Positions 9,991-21,469 of a stretch of 64,000 nt of DNA are shown here, piece after piece. The stretch is from Saccharothrix saharensis. GTDB taxonomy: Bacteria; Actinomycetota; Actinomycetes; Mycobacteriales; Pseudonocardiaceae. Numbering within the stretch: the first letter of the stretch is position 1; each line of letters begins with the position of its first letter. Where the stretch lies: NCBI RefSeq assembly GCF_006716745.1, contig NZ_VFPP01000001.1:1550001-1614000 (forward strand), read 5' to 3'. The notes under the pieces are model-generated. The model searched no databases. It was not told the DNA's origin and saw only the letters and a list, made by a program, of their open reading frames with translations. Position numbers and translations under genes: made by a program.

Positions 9991-10719
9991 ATGACCCGCA
10001 CCGCAACCGTCGTCACCGAGCACGACATCGCCCACCTGCCTGAGGCCGCCCAACGCTACCTGCGCTTCACCGGCGTCCTCGGCCGCCCGCGCGACAGCGG
10101 GTTCGAGCTGCACGCCCACGGCTGGTTCCGCCGCAAGCCCACCGACCACTGGACGGCGTGCCGCATCGAGCAGCGCAACACCGCACCCGACATCAGCCGC
10201 GACTACCACCTGCACCTCAACCTCGCGCACGTGCTCCCGGTCCACGCCACGGACACCTACGACCACGGGCACGGCCACCTCCACGCCACTGCACTCGGCA
10301 CGTTCACGGTCGCCGACGCCACCGGCCCCGAGATGGACCGGGCCGAACTCGTCACCTACCTCGACGACGCGCTCCTGCTCGCCCCGTCCACGCTGCTCGA
10401 CCTGCCTCTCAGCTGGACCGCCGTCGATGACCGCACCTTCGACGTCACCCTGACCGACCAGGACCTCCAGGTCACCGCCCGCGTCACCACCGACCACCGC
10501 GGCGCACCCCGCGAGGTCACCACCGACGACCGCTGGGCCGACCTGCCCACCGGCCTGACCAGGACGCGCTGGACGACCCCCGTCGACGGCTGGATCCTCG
10601 TAGCCGACCGCATGCGCCCCCGCCGGGCCTGCGCCGTCTGGCACCTGCCCGAAGGCCCCTTCACCTACGCCCAGTTCGACTTCACCAACGCCGACATCAC
10701 CTACCACCCGGCGGGCTGA
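9991..10719 (+). CDS. DUF6544-type hypothetical protein
   Basis: This 242-aa protein has the pattern of the DUF6544/DUF6920-type family: LPEAAQRYLRFTGVLGRP near the start, a mid-region DTYDHGHGH and FTVADATGPEMDRAELVTYL, then LLDLPLSWTAVDD, GLTRTRWTTPVDG and YAQFDFTNADITY. It has no signal peptide or membrane segment and its function is unknown. It lies 52 nt after the double-Usp gene with the ribosome site GGAGG, so it may share that promoter. The family assignment is from memory of its sequence pattern. Confidence 0.6.
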   Translation: MTRTATVVTEHDIAHLPEAAQRYLRFTGVLGRPRDSGFELHAHGWFRRKPTDHWTACRIEQRNTAPDISRDYHLHLNLAHVLPVHATDTYDHGHGHLHATALGTFTVADATGPEMDRAELVTYLDDALLLAPSTLLDLPLSWTAVDDRTFDVTLTDQDLQVTARVTTDHRGAPREVTTDDRWADLPTGLTRTRWTTPVDGWILVADRMRPRRACAVWHLPEGPFTYAQFDFTNADITYHPAG

Positions 10720-10981
10720 CCACGGCGCCCTCACACCCGGGCGTAGGGCTCGATCATCGACCGGCAGCTTGGGTGACCTGCCCTCATGAAACCGGACGCG
10801 TCGATCGTGGCCGAGTGGGCGGCGGTGACGACGATGAGTCGGTGCGCCACGACACCGGCGGGGCGACAACGACCGCCCGTCGACACGGCACTGCAGCACA
10901 GTGTCCGTATCGCCACGTGAAACATGGCCTTACTCGAAGTCTCATTCAATGCGAATGCGCAAAATAGACCAGGATCGGTAT

Positions 10982-11825
10982 TCAAGAATCATATTGATCA
11001 GGATCGCCAGTGTCGCAGTCAACAAAACAGCGGCGCGAGGTCCGGGGCAGCCGGGTGGACGACCAGTCGAACACGGCGCGCACGGCGCTGCGGTCGTCTC
11101 CGGTGTCGCTCAGCGAGTCGAGCCGGTCACCGTCAACCTCCTCCACCAGGTCGGCGATCCGCCTGCGGCCTCGTGCGGCCACCCGACTGGCGGCGACGCG
11201 CTACGCGAGGGGTGATCACGCGCACAGGTCCACCAGGCGTGCGACCGCTTCCGGTTCCCCGTCGACGCGATGATCACCGATGACAGCGCGCAACAGCCGC
11301 TCCGCGTCCCCGCGGCTGAACAACCGCGGCGACAACGGCCTCGCCCCGTCGCTGACGGCCAAGCCCGTCAACGCCCGCCTGCTGGTCACGAGCGTGACGC
11401 ACCCCGCCGCACCGGGCAGCAAGGGCCGGACCTGCTCAGCGCTGCCGGCGTTGTCCAGCACGACCAGCACCCGCCGCCCCACGAGAGATGACCGGTACAG
11501 GCCGACCTGGGCGTCGAGGTCGGTCGGGATGCGCGCACCGGGGATCCCAAGCGCTTGCAGGAACGACACGAGCACCGACGACGGGTTCAAGGGCTGTTCC
11601 CGATCGTGGCCACGCAGGTTCACCAACAACGTGCCGTCCGGGAAGCCCTCCTGCACCTTGTGCGCCCACCACACCGCCAACGTCGTCTCCCCCACCCCGC
11701 CACCCCCTTACGACGCGCACAGCACTCGTGCCCATCGCATCAAGCAGGGAATCCAGAGCCGCCACCTCGGCATCCCTGCCGACGAAATCGGGCGCCCGGC
11801 CGGACCATCCGATGGATGACACCCG
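10982..11825 (-). pseudogene. Decayed AfsR/SARP-type NB-ARC regulator fragment
   Basis: Successive pieces of an NB-ARC ATPase as found in AfsR-like regulators can be read. The opening APDFVGRDAEVAALDSLL is near 11780. After a frame change comes the Walker A region GVGETTLAVWWAHKV with the invariant Lys replaced by Glu, then FPDGTLLVNLRGHD, RRVLVVLDNAGSAEQVRPLLPG and VTLVTSR. The frame then meets TGA at 11216 and TAG just beyond, but similarity continues in frame to LDSLSDTGDDRSAVRAVFDW near 11050. Both the DNA-binding N-terminus and the C-terminal repeats are missing. It is not expected to be functional. Confidence 0.8.
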
Positions 11826-12557
11826 CCTGGACGACGGAACCCGTCACCGTCCCCTTCATCTCGTCGCGCGCTCCACCGGTCCCCCACCGAATCGATTGTC
11901 GTCGGTCGTCGCGCGAGTACGACCGCCGAAGTGGTGACGAACCCGAAGCAAGCAAAACGGGCTCCCCCCACCGAGGAAGTCGCTCAGTGGTGGGCGCCGG
12001 CCACCGACCCGGTCGGTCGCCGCCGGCGCTGACGCAGGACGCGGCGTTCATCGCCGACGAACCCCGCTCACCGTCGCCGGGTACCGTGATCGGCTCGCCG
12101 ATCGCGGCAAGAACCTCGCCCAAGTCGTGCCCGGCCCCGGGGAACATCCTGACGGGCACCGGCGACGATCGCCGCCACCTGTCCGGTGCCATCGAGCACA
12201 CCGACGGGGTTGTCGTCCTCACGGCTGACGCGGTCCCGGCCCCCTCGCCGCCCGGCTCGACGACCGGGTGGCTGTCGACGAAGCGCAGGAGGCTCTGGGC
12301 GTCCCGCACAGCCTCAGCCTGGCCACCCTCGATCCGAGCCGATCCGCTCGTGCGGTCCGGGTCCAGGTCGGGAACACGATCGGCACAGCGGGCGCTCGCG
12401 CACTGGCGGGGCGACCGCTCGGCCCGCTTCGAGCACAGCCGGCGAGCACGCGCCCAGCGGCTCGCCGACTTCGGCTGCGACCGTGCCTGATCGCCCTCCG
12501 CCATGCGGCCTTCAAGCCACGGGAGTATCCCACCGCGAAGGATCGGCGCGTAACCGC
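11826..12557. other. Gene-free stretch, possibly degenerate coding DNA
   Basis: About 730 nt between the NB-ARC remnant and the P-type ATPase gene contain only short or improbable reading frames. No family was recognised on either strand and no strong hairpin was seen. Confidence 0.4.
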
Positions 12558-15063
<2,506 letters not shown>

Positions 15064-15083
<20 letters not shown>

Positions 15084-15687
15084 GCCGGGTCTCCGGGAAG
15101 CGGACGTCGACCACACCGGCCACGGCGCCCGCCAGAACCGCGGCCACGTGCCGGTCGCACTCGTCGTCCAACGCGTCCACGATCGCTACCCGGCCGTCCG
15201 TGACGGTCACCGTCCAGCGGTGCGGGTCGGCGTAGAGGCCCAGGCGGTGCCGGACCTCGGCGGCCAGCGCGCGGTCGTCACGGCTGATCGCGCGCAGCAT
15301 GTCGCGGCGGGTGACGATGCCGACCAGCCGCTTGCCGTCCACCACGCACGCGCTGCGCGCACCGTGTTCGGCCATGCGCCGGGCCAGCTCCGCGACGTCC
15401 GTCCCGGGGGTCGAGGCGACCACCGGCTCGCTCATCACGTCAGCGACCCTCCTGCGCGGGATGGGGCGCGCCCGTGACGGCTGCCCGTGCACGAGCGAGC
15501 GCGGGTCCACGGGCAGCCGGTCGCGCAGCGCGTCGGTCTCGGTGACCACGCCGACCAGGGTGCCGGCTCCGTCGACCACCGGCAGGGTGGTGAACCCCTT
15601 CGTGGCGAGCAGCGCGGCGGCGTCACGGGCGGCCGTCTCGGGCGAGACGGTCACCACGTCGTGCGTCATCAGGTCCCGGACCCTCAT
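15064..15687 (-). CDS. Tandem CBS plus BON domain protein
   Basis: This 207-aa protein carries CBS 1 (about 1-60, VRDLMTHDVVTVSPE and TTLPVVD), CBS 2 (about 80-135, VADVMSEPVVAS and SACVVDGKRLVGIVTRRD) and a C-terminal BON domain (about 140-200). This combination is common in stress regulons and is thought to sense adenylates. Its ATG overlaps the stop of the preceding Usp gene (ATGA) and its end overlaps the ATPase start. It may regulate the ATPase; this is an inference from gene order. Confidence 0.9.
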
Positions 15688-16157
15688 CGCCCGGCCTCCT
15701 GTCCCGCGCCGACCGCGGCCCCGTCGTGCTGCTCGTCGGCCGGCGGGAGGACCACCACGGGCACGGTCGCGTGCCGCACGCAGTGCGCGCTGGTGCTGCC
15801 CAGCAACACCCGCCGCAACCGGCTGCCGCTGTGCGAGGCCACCACCAGCATCGACGCACCCCGCGCCTGCGCCTCCAGCGCCTCGGCCGCGGGTCCCCGC
15901 ACGCAGTGCCGGATGATCCGCGGGAACTCCAACCGGCCCACGGCCGCGGCCCGCAGCGCGTCGTCGACCAGCGCCTCCGAGCGGGCCCTCGCGTCCTGCT
16001 CGGACGTCATCGCCCAGTCGGCCAGCGGCTCGTAGTCGTAGGCGTTCACCACGTGCAGGGGGAGCTTCCGCTGGGTCGCCTCGTCCATGGCCCAGCGCAG
16101 CGCGCGCTCGCCCGCAGGGGTGCCGTCGATCCCGACCACGATCGGACCTGCGTTCAT
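15684..16157 (-). CDS. Universal stress protein
   Basis: This 157-aa protein opens NAGPIVVGIDGTPAGERALRWA. Its C-terminal loop ASHSGSRLRRVLLGSTSAHC corresponds to the ATP-binding motif G-x2-G-x9-G-S, with the first Gly replaced by Ala. The ATG at 16157 overlaps the OsmC stop (ATGA) and its stop overlaps the CBS start, so translation is coupled through the operon. Confidence 0.9.
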   Translation of the reverse strand: MNAGPIVVGIDGTPAGERALRWAMDEATQRKLPLHVVNAYDYEPLADWAMTSEQDARARSEALVDDALRAAAVGRLEFPRIIRHCVRGPAAEALEAQARGASMLVVASHSGSRLRRVLLGSTSAHCVRHATVPVVVLPPADEQHDGAAVGAGQEAGR

Positions 16158-16579
16158 GACTCCACCTCGTTCAGCTCGATGACGATCTCCGGCGCTCGCC
16201 GGAGCGTGTTGTGCACGGTGCAGTGCTGGACCACGGCCAGCAGGGCGGCCTTGCGCCGCTCGGACATCCCGCGCGGCACCCGCACGGCCAGGTACACCTC
16301 GGCGACGCGGGCCAGCGGGTCGGAGGCCGTCCGGTACTCGGCCGTCACCGCCAGGCCGTGACGCGACTCGCCGTGGCGGTCGAGGAACCGGCCCGCGTAG
16401 AACGCGGTGCACGCGGCCATCGACGCGACCAGCAGCTCCACCGGGCTCGGGCCGAGGTCGTGGCCACCGGATTCCCGCGGCTGGTCGGTGCGCACCTCGT
16501 GGTCCCCGATGCGCACCACGTACTCCTCACCGGACTCGTAAGCCACCTCGACCGAGGTGGTGGCGGTGGTGGTGGTCAT
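16154..16579 (-). CDS. OsmC-family peroxiredoxin-like protein
   Basis: This 141-aa protein has the OsmC pattern: SVEVAYESGEEYVVRIGDHE, then LGPSPVELLVASMAACTA with the first catalytic Cys, a central helix, and AVVQHCTVHNTL with the second Cys. It probably reduces organic peroxides through the Cys pair. The ATG at 16579 has an excellent site (GAGGAGG) that lies inside the scar described next. An in-frame GTG at 16666, overlapping the upstream Usp stop, would add 29 residues derived from a deleted GNAT-synthetase gene. It is intact, unlike its paralogue at 1250-1606. Confidence 0.9.
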   Translation of the reverse strand: MTTTTATTSVEVAYESGEEYVVRIGDHEVRTDQPRESGGHDLGPSPVELLVASMAACTAFYAGRFLDRHGESRHGLAVTAEYRTASDPLARVAEVYLAVRVPRGMSERRKAALLAVVQHCTVHNTLRRAPEIVIELNEVES

Positions 16580-16666
16580 GACGGCCTCCTCGGGTCCCAG
16601 CTCTCGCGGCGCGACCACTGGGCCATCGGCCGACAGCGCCCGGTCGAGGGTCGGGGACGCGGTCAC
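16580..16666 (-). pseudogene. Deletion scar of a GNAT-synthetase gene
   Basis: From the GTG at 16666 (overlapping the Usp stop as GTGA, exactly as at 4212) the codons read TLDRALSADGPVVAPRELGP. This matches the first residues of the GNAT-synthetase at 1603-4212 (VDRALLADGSVVALRELGP). After about 28 codons it runs in frame into osmC. The rest of the roughly 2.6-kb gene has been deleted in this copy of the operon. Confidence 0.8.
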
Positions 16667-17139
16667 AGCAGCGGTCCGGGGGTGATGACCGGCTTCGGCT
16701 CGACGTGCTCGGGCTCGGGCGCGCGGATGACGACGACCGGACACGTCGCGTGGTGCACGCAGTAGGAGCTGACCGAACCGAGCAGCGCACCGCGGATCGG
16801 CCCCGCTCCCCGGCTGCCGACCACGAGCAGCGACGCGTGCTCGGACGCCTTGACCAGCACGTCGCGGGCATCGCCCTCGGCCAGCACCGCGCGGACGTCG
16901 CCACCTGCTTCGGCCACGACCTCGTCCAGCACGTGCTGGTGCTCCTCGCGCAACTTGTCGCGGTCCATCATCGCGGCGACCGTGGCCGACATCGGCCCGA
17001 TCACCATGGCGTAGTCCACGTGCCAGGCGAGGACCGCCTCGACCGCGCAGCCGCGCAGCTTCGCCTCCTCGACCGCCCAGCGCAACGCCGTCCGGCTGAC
17101 CGGTGAGCCGTCCACTCCCACCACGATCGTCTCGTCCAT
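16663..17139 (-). CDS. Universal stress protein (paralogue of 4209-4697)
   Basis: This 158-aa protein opens DETIVVGVDGSPVSRTALRWA and carries the ATP motif GSRGAGPIRGALLGSVS and the tail KPVITPGPLL shared with the paralogue. Much of the sequence (AVEEAKLRG, EAVLAWHVDY, VRAVLAEGDARDVLV) is the same. It heads the second operon and has an identical palindrome 78 nt upstream at 17217-17230. The leaders differ little, pointing to a segmental duplication of the whole operon. Confidence 0.93.
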   Translation of the reverse strand: MDETIVVGVDGSPVSRTALRWAVEEAKLRGCAVEAVLAWHVDYAMVIGPMSATVAAMMDRDKLREEHQHVLDEVVAEAGGDVRAVLAEGDARDVLVKASEHASLLVVGSRGAGPIRGALLGSVSSYCVHHATCPVVVIRAPEPEHVEPKPVITPGPLL

Positions 17140-17216
17140 TGCCCCTCCTCAGGTGCTCACCCCAAGCCTCCCGACGCGGGGTCGACGTGGTCAGTGGCCG
17201 CGGTCCCGTCGGCTCC

Positions 17217-17230
17217 GGGACCTTCGGCCC
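17217..17230 (-). promoter_or_regulatory. DosR-box-like palindrome of operon B
   Basis: GGGACCTTCGGCCC is identical to the site at 4774-4787 and sits at the same distance from its Usp start. It lies between divergent Usp genes and could act on both. Confidence 0.6.
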
Positions 17231-17277
17231 TGAAGGCGGCCCGGGGTGGGCGCTGGTGCGCATCGGCCCCGATGGGC

Positions 17278-17291
17278 GGTGGCTCAAGTCC
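17278..17291 (+). promoter_or_regulatory. DosR-box-like half-conserved site
   Basis: GTGGCTCAAGTCCC has a perfect right half (GTCCC) and a weak left half. It ends 56 nt before the Usp start at 17348 and is followed by the recurrent TGTCGG. Confidence 0.35.
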
Positions 17292-17347
17292 CTGTCGGTC
17301 GTGCCGTCGCAGGGCGAACGCTGCAGGTCAACGGAGAGGAGAAAGCC

Positions 17348-17782
17348 ATGATCCTGGTTGGTGTGGACGGGTCGCCGGCGAGTCGCGAGGCATTGCGCTG
17401 GGCGCTGGCGCAGGCGGTCAAGACCGGTGACGCCGTCGAAGCGACGATGGCGTGGCTGCGCGAACCGGAGTTCGTGGCAGCGGCGTCGATGGGCGTGCAC
17501 CCGCACGCCGACACCCCTGGGCACCGGCACCCCGCGCGCGAACTCCACTCGATCGTGGAAGAGGTCCGTGCCGCCGTGCCGGGTGCGCCGCCGGTCGCCG
17601 AGGTCACCATCGTGGGTGACGCGGGGACGGCGCTGGCCCAGGCGTCGAGGCAGGCGGACCTGCTCGTGGTCGGTGCCCACGGGCACAGCGGGTTGGCCGG
17701 GTTCCTCCCGGGCAGCGTCACCGCGGACTGCCTGCGCCACGCGACGTGCCCGGTCGTGGTCGTGCCACCCGGCCGGACCTGA
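17348..17782 (+). CDS. Universal stress protein
   Basis: This 144-aa protein opens MILVGVDGSPASREALRWAL, with the ATP-binding loop GAHGHSGLAGFLPGSVT and CPVVVVPPG at the end. The ATG at 17348 has a GGAGAGGAG ribosome site; the longer ORF to 17246 would cover the operator region. The histidine-rich middle (HPHADTPGHRHP) is unusual and could bind metal. It is divergent from operon B and ends at a strong bidirectional terminator. Confidence 0.9.
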   Translation: MILVGVDGSPASREALRWALAQAVKTGDAVEATMAWLREPEFVAAASMGVHPHADTPGHRHPARELHSIVEEVRAAVPGAPPVAEVTIVGDAGTALAQASRQADLLVVGAHGHSGLAGFLPGSVTADCLRHATCPVVVVPPGRT

Positions 17783-17796
17783 CGCCACCACGGGTC

Positions 17797-17838
17797 AGCG
17801 ATAAGGGGACCGGTCAACCGACCGGTCCCCTTATCGCT
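17797..17838. terminator. Bidirectional hairpin terminator
   Basis: Perfect 19-bp arms AGCGATAAGGGGACCGGTC and the complement are separated by AACC. It lies between two convergent Usp genes, with no long U tract, as is usual in high-GC actinobacteria. Confidence 0.85.
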
Positions 17839-17843
17839 GCCCG

Positions 17844-18716
17844 CTACTCCGCCGAGGTAGGGCGGACCACCGCCAGCGGGCACTCGGCGTGGTAGACGAG
17901 GGCTTGGCTGGTCGAGCCCAGCAGCATGCCGGTGAAGCCGCCCATGCCGTGGCTGCCCACGACCAGCAGGCGGGCGTCCCGGGCGGCGTCGAGCAGGGCC
18001 CGGACGGGGCGGTCGTGCGCGACCACGCGGTTCACGTGCACGTCGGGGTACTTCTCCCGCCAGCCCGCGAGGCGCTCGGCCAGCAGCCGCAGCTGCTCGT
18101 CCTCGACCCGCGCCCAGTCGACCGTGAAGCGGGAGTGGAAGGCGCTGTCGACCAGGAAGTCGGTCCAGGCGATGACCGCTGTGAGCGGTGCGCCGAGCAC
18201 GGACGCCTCGGCGAACGCGAAGGCGATCGCCTCCTCGCTCGTGGGCGAGCCGTCCACACCGACCACGACCGGGCCGTCACGGCGGATCTCGTCGCGGATG
18301 ACCACCACCGGGCTCTTGCCGTGCGCGGAGACCGCCACGGCCACCGAACCGACCAGCAGGCCGGAGAACCCGCCCAACCCCTGCGAGCCGAGCACGATCA
18401 ACCGTGCCCCTTCCGAGGCGGCGATCAGCGCAGCGGCGGGCCGGTCGAACACGATCGCGGTGTCCGGCTCCACCTCGGGGACGGCCGCACGGGCCGCGGC
18501 CGCGGCCTCCTCGAGCCACTGCCGGCCCTGATTCTCGAACGCCTCCCGCACGTCGTGGCCGGTCAGCACGATCTCCGGGTAGCCGCGGGTGGGCAGCAGG
18601 AAGGCGTGCACGAGCTTGAGCGGAACACGGTGCCGAGCGGCCTCCTCGGCCGCCCACTTCACGGCGGTCAACGCTGAGGCCGAACCGTCCACGCCGACCA
18701 CGATCGGGGCATTCAT
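17844..18716 (-). CDS. Tandem-domain universal stress protein
   Basis: This 290-aa protein has two full Usp domains. The first opens NAPIVVGVDGSASALTAVKWA with loop GSQGLGGFSGLLVGSVA and ends SPVVVIRDE. The second opens GPVVVGVDGSPTSEEAIAFA with loop GSHGMGGFTGMLLGSTS and ends CPLAVVRP. Both keep G-x2-G-x9-G-S, so both should bind ATP. The size and layout match mycobacterial tandem Usps such as Rv2005c. The ATG has GGAGAGGAACCTGTG upstream, almost identical to the leader at 5139. Confidence 0.92.
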   Translation of the reverse strand: MNAPIVVGVDGSASALTAVKWAAEEAARHRVPLKLVHAFLLPTRGYPEIVLTGHDVREAFENQGRQWLEEAAAAARAAVPEVEPDTAIVFDRPAAALIAASEGARLIVLGSQGLGGFSGLLVGSVAVAVSAHGKSPVVVIRDEIRRDGPVVVGVDGSPTSEEAIAFAFAEASVLGAPLTAVIAWTDFLVDSAFHSRFTVDWARVEDEQLRLLAERLAGWREKYPDVHVNRVVAHDRPVRALLDAARDARLLVVGSHGMGGFTGMLLGSTSQALVYHAECPLAVVRPTSAE

Positions 18717-18809
18717 CACAGGTTCCTCTCCGCATCCGGTGTCGGGACCGCAGGTCGACCCGCGTACTCCCTCGTGTTCGACGTTAAGCAGCCGACGGGC
18801 CGGGAACAG

Positions 18810-18823
18810 CGGTCCTAGGTCCC
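18810..18823 (-). promoter_or_regulatory. DosR-box-like site upstream of the tandem Usp
   Basis: On the minus strand GGGACCTAGGACCG has an intact GGGAC half and a degenerate second half. It is about 94 nt from the start at 18716. Confidence 0.35.
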
Positions 18824-18890
18824 GACCGGACGGGGCCGTTGGGCCACCGCCCGACCCCACCCACGTCCCTGTGGCGCCGACGTGTTCCTG

Positions 18891-18966
18891 GCTCACCTCG
18901 TTCACCGAGGACGAAGCCCTCTTCGACGCCATCATGGCCGGAGCATCCGGATTCGTCCTCAAGCGC
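18891..18966 (+). pseudogene. 76-nt duplicated fragment of the dosR-like gene
   Basis: This segment matches 5770-5845, inside the receiver domain of the dosR-like gene, at 75 of 76 positions; the one difference is G at 18909 for C at 5788. It encodes [20 protein letters not shown] and then VLKR. Flanks are unrelated. It has no start codon or DNA-binding part. Confidence 0.9.
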
Positions 18967-19253
18967 CACCGGGCAACTCGGTGCTGATCCGGGCGGTTCC
19001 GGGGTATGGCCGCCGGCGCGACCGGCGTGCGCCTCGACGAGGCTGAAGGGGAGCCTTCGGACACGGGCATTTCAGCGTCACGAGCGTCGCACATGACAGC
19101 AAGAACCCGGACGGGCCGATTCTGCCGGTCCCCGCGGCGGGAGCAGTCGGTTGCGTCGCACGCTTGTCGCGTTATGGTCATGGCACCCGGTGCCGGTGAC
19201 CCGAACGGACGGGGGCCGACCCGTCGGACCTGCACCCCCGTCGTGTGGTGCAG

Positions 19254-21029
19254 TCAGGTCCGGCGGCGCCGCGCGCCGGTGACAAAGCCCGCGCCGGTCA
19301 CGAGGGTCAGCAGACCGCCCAAGGCCAGCCACGTCGCGCCGACGCCCGTCGCGGCCAGTTCCTGCTCGGGGTCGTTGCTCGTGGGCGGAGTGGTTCGAGC
19401 GGTCGCCGGCGGCACGCCACCTTGGGGTGTGGTCGTCTGCGGCTGGTCGTCGGGATCGGGTTGGACGGGACCGGGAACGACGAGCACGGAGTAGGGGTAC
19501 CAGTAGCTGTTCGAAGGCACGCTGAAGTCCGTGCTGCCGACGATCCGCCAAGGGCCGACCACGCCGACGGTGTACAGGCCGACCTGCACGTCGAAGAACT
19601 CGAACTTCCCGAAGCGGTCAGTGGTGTCCCGGAAGGACACCGCACCGGTGGCCTGGTCCCGCAGGTAAACCTTCGTGTCCGGCACCACCCGCCCGTACGG
19701 CGGTGGACCCAGGACACCGACGCCAAGGCCGGTGTAGGACCACGGAAGTCCCAGGGTGCCCTGGACGACGGCCAACCGCCGGCCCGGAACTCGGGCGATG
19801 GCGGAGGCCTGGACGCTCCCCGAACCGAACGGTGGCGAACCGAAGGTGACGGTCACCTTGATGGTTCCCAGGTCGGCCACGCGGTCGTCGACAGGGATGT
19901 GCACGTCGACCCTCCCGGTCTCGCCGGGAAGCAGCGTGACACCGGGACCGTACTGGTCGAACTTCCCGAGGTCGACGGGAACCTGACCGTAGGCGACCGC
20001 GATCGCGGTGATGTTCGGGACTGTTCCGCGACCGCCGTTGGTCAGTCCGAGTGACAGGACCGCGGTGTCGCCGATGCCATAGGTCGGCCGATCGAAGGCG
20101 GCCGTCGCGGTGAGGACCCGGTCCGGCAGGTACTCGCCCCGGATCAGGACATCGGGGTCGACGCCCCGACCGACCTCCACGTCAGGCAGCCGGAATTGCC
20201 ACCCTTCCAGATCGATGAAGGTCCGGTAGGTGCTCCGGGGCACGTCCCGAAACGCGAAGCGGCCGGCCTCGTCGGTGGTCGTCCGGTACCTGTAGTTCCG
20301 CTCCACGCTCGAGATGGACAGCTCCAGGCCGGCGAGCGCCTCGTGCGGTTCCATGACGCCGTTCACGTTGCGGTCGCCGTAGAAGGTGCCCGAGTAGTCG
20401 CCCCGGACGACCGTGACGGGGGCGGTGATCGTGGCGATGTTGTCGGCCGGGTTCGCGTCGTCCTGGTCGGTCGCCCCGGTACTGACCTCGATCGTGAGCA
20501 GGTCGACGATGCCGATGATGTGCGACGTGAGTTTGCCTTCCACGGCTTGGCCCGGCTCGACCGGTCCGGCGCCCTGCCCGAAGCCGGTCCAGTAGTGGTG
20601 AAGCGACTCCCCCGTCGACCCGACCCACACCGGGTTCGCGGTCGTGGTGCCGACGTTGGTGACCCTGGCGTGCACGATGACCTCTTCGTCGAGGAAGTAG
20701 CCGTCCTTCTCGAACCAGGTCTCCAGCCGCAGGTCCACCGCCCTGGGATCCGGTTCGGACGCCGACGGCTCGGCCGGCGTGGGACCGGTGGTGCCGGCCG
20801 GTTCGGTCGTGGTGGCCGACCCGGTCGTCGGGTCGGTGGTCTTGGCCGGGGCCGAGGTCGTGGTTTCGGTCTCGGTCGGCTGGATCTCGGCCGTGGTCGG
20901 TCGGGCGGTCGTGGTGGCGGTCGGTTCGGACGACGTGGCCCCGTCCCCGTACGCGGGTCCCACGGACACTCCGATGCACAGCGCCGCGGCCGACAGCAGC
21001 GCGCTCAATGATCTTGCTGTGCACGCCAT
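19254..21029 (-). CDS. LAXTG-anchored secreted surface protein with Thr-rich stalk
   Basis: This 591-aa protein has a signal peptide (SLSALLSAAALCIGVSVGPAYG), then about 80 residues of Thr/Pro/Glu-rich linker. Beta-sandwich regions follow: CARDB-like VTNVGTTTANPVW, and SdrD/Cna-B-like DYSGTFYGDRNVNG and TTDEAGRFAFRDVP. A second Pro/Thr-rich stretch leads to LAATG (about residue 558), a hydrophobic span and the tail ARRRRT. LAXTG is the class E sortase signal used by high-GC actinobacteria, so the protein should be linked to the cell wall. The ATG at 21029 has AGGAGGGAG upstream. No sortase gene is visible nearby. Its ligand is unknown. Confidence 0.85.
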   Translation of the reverse strand: MACTARSLSALLSAAALCIGVSVGPAYGDGATSSEPTATTTARPTTAEIQPTETETTTSAPAKTTDPTTGSATTTEPAGTTGPTPAEPSASEPDPRAVDLRLETWFEKDGYFLDEEVIVHARVTNVGTTTANPVWVGSTGESLHHYWTGFGQGAGPVEPGQAVEGKLTSHIIGIVDLLTIEVSTGATDQDDANPADNIATITAPVTVVRGDYSGTFYGDRNVNGVMEPHEALAGLELSISSVERNYRYRTTTDEAGRFAFRDVPRSTYRTFIDLEGWQFRLPDVEVGRGVDPDVLIRGEYLPDRVLTATAAFDRPTYGIGDTAVLSLGLTNGGRGTVPNITAIAVAYGQVPVDLGKFDQYGPGVTLLPGETGRVDVHIPVDDRVADLGTIKVTVTFGSPPFGSGSVQASAIARVPGRRLAVVQGTLGLPWSYTGLGVGVLGPPPYGRVVPDTKVYLRDQATGAVSFRDTTDRFGKFEFFDVQVGLYTVGVVGPWRIVGSTDFSVPSNSYWYPYSVLVVPGPVQPDPDDQPQTTTPQGGVPPATARTTPPTSNDPEQELAATGVGATWLALGGLLTLVTGAGFVTGARRRRT

Positions 21030-21469
21030 CTCGGAACACTCCCTCCTGGTGCGCGTTCCTTCGGATGCTCCGCTTCCAGCCTTCTGCCGCCCAGGCAGGG
21101 ACGACAGAGGAGTCGGTGCACCGTCCCGAGGCGGAAATCCTCGTCGAGCAGGGACTTCCTGCTCTGCCCGTAGGTGTCGGAACCCTGCGCTGGGATGCGG
21201 AGCTGCGACGATCGCGCGGCCGTCGCGACAGGCCGCATCGACCGCGCCGAGGCCGCCGCGGAACAAGCCGGGGACGCCGCGACCACCCTCCGCGGACGGC
21301 GGTCCGAACCAGCCTCCCTGGCAGAACCAGCTCGCGTGTCGCCGCGACCGGCGACGCGCGAGCCCTCGCCGCCGCTGCTCGACCTGTTGCCCGGTGAGCA
21401 CGACGTGGAGCACGACGCACTCGACCGGATCGGCGGCGGCCCCGCCCCGTCGGTGCCGTTCTTCACACG
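21030..21469. other. Degenerate stretch upstream of the surface-protein gene
   Basis: About 440 nt with no supportable gene. It contains the promoter region of the LAXTG protein and probably the decayed 3' part of the NB-ARC fragment that follows. Confidence 0.35.

Larger units (their letters stand above)
18717..19253. other. Intergenic region with a dosR fragment
   Basis: This 537-nt stretch has no complete gene. It holds the Usp promoter region, the 76-nt dosR-like copy at 18891-18966 and otherwise only improbable short reading frames. Confidence 0.5.

Noticed and set aside
10786-10920. 44-codon ORF starting ATGAAACCGG
   Set aside because: It has no ribosome site, no recognisable pattern and unusual composition. 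The GGTGACCTGCCC just upstream is only a weak echo of the DosR-type motif.
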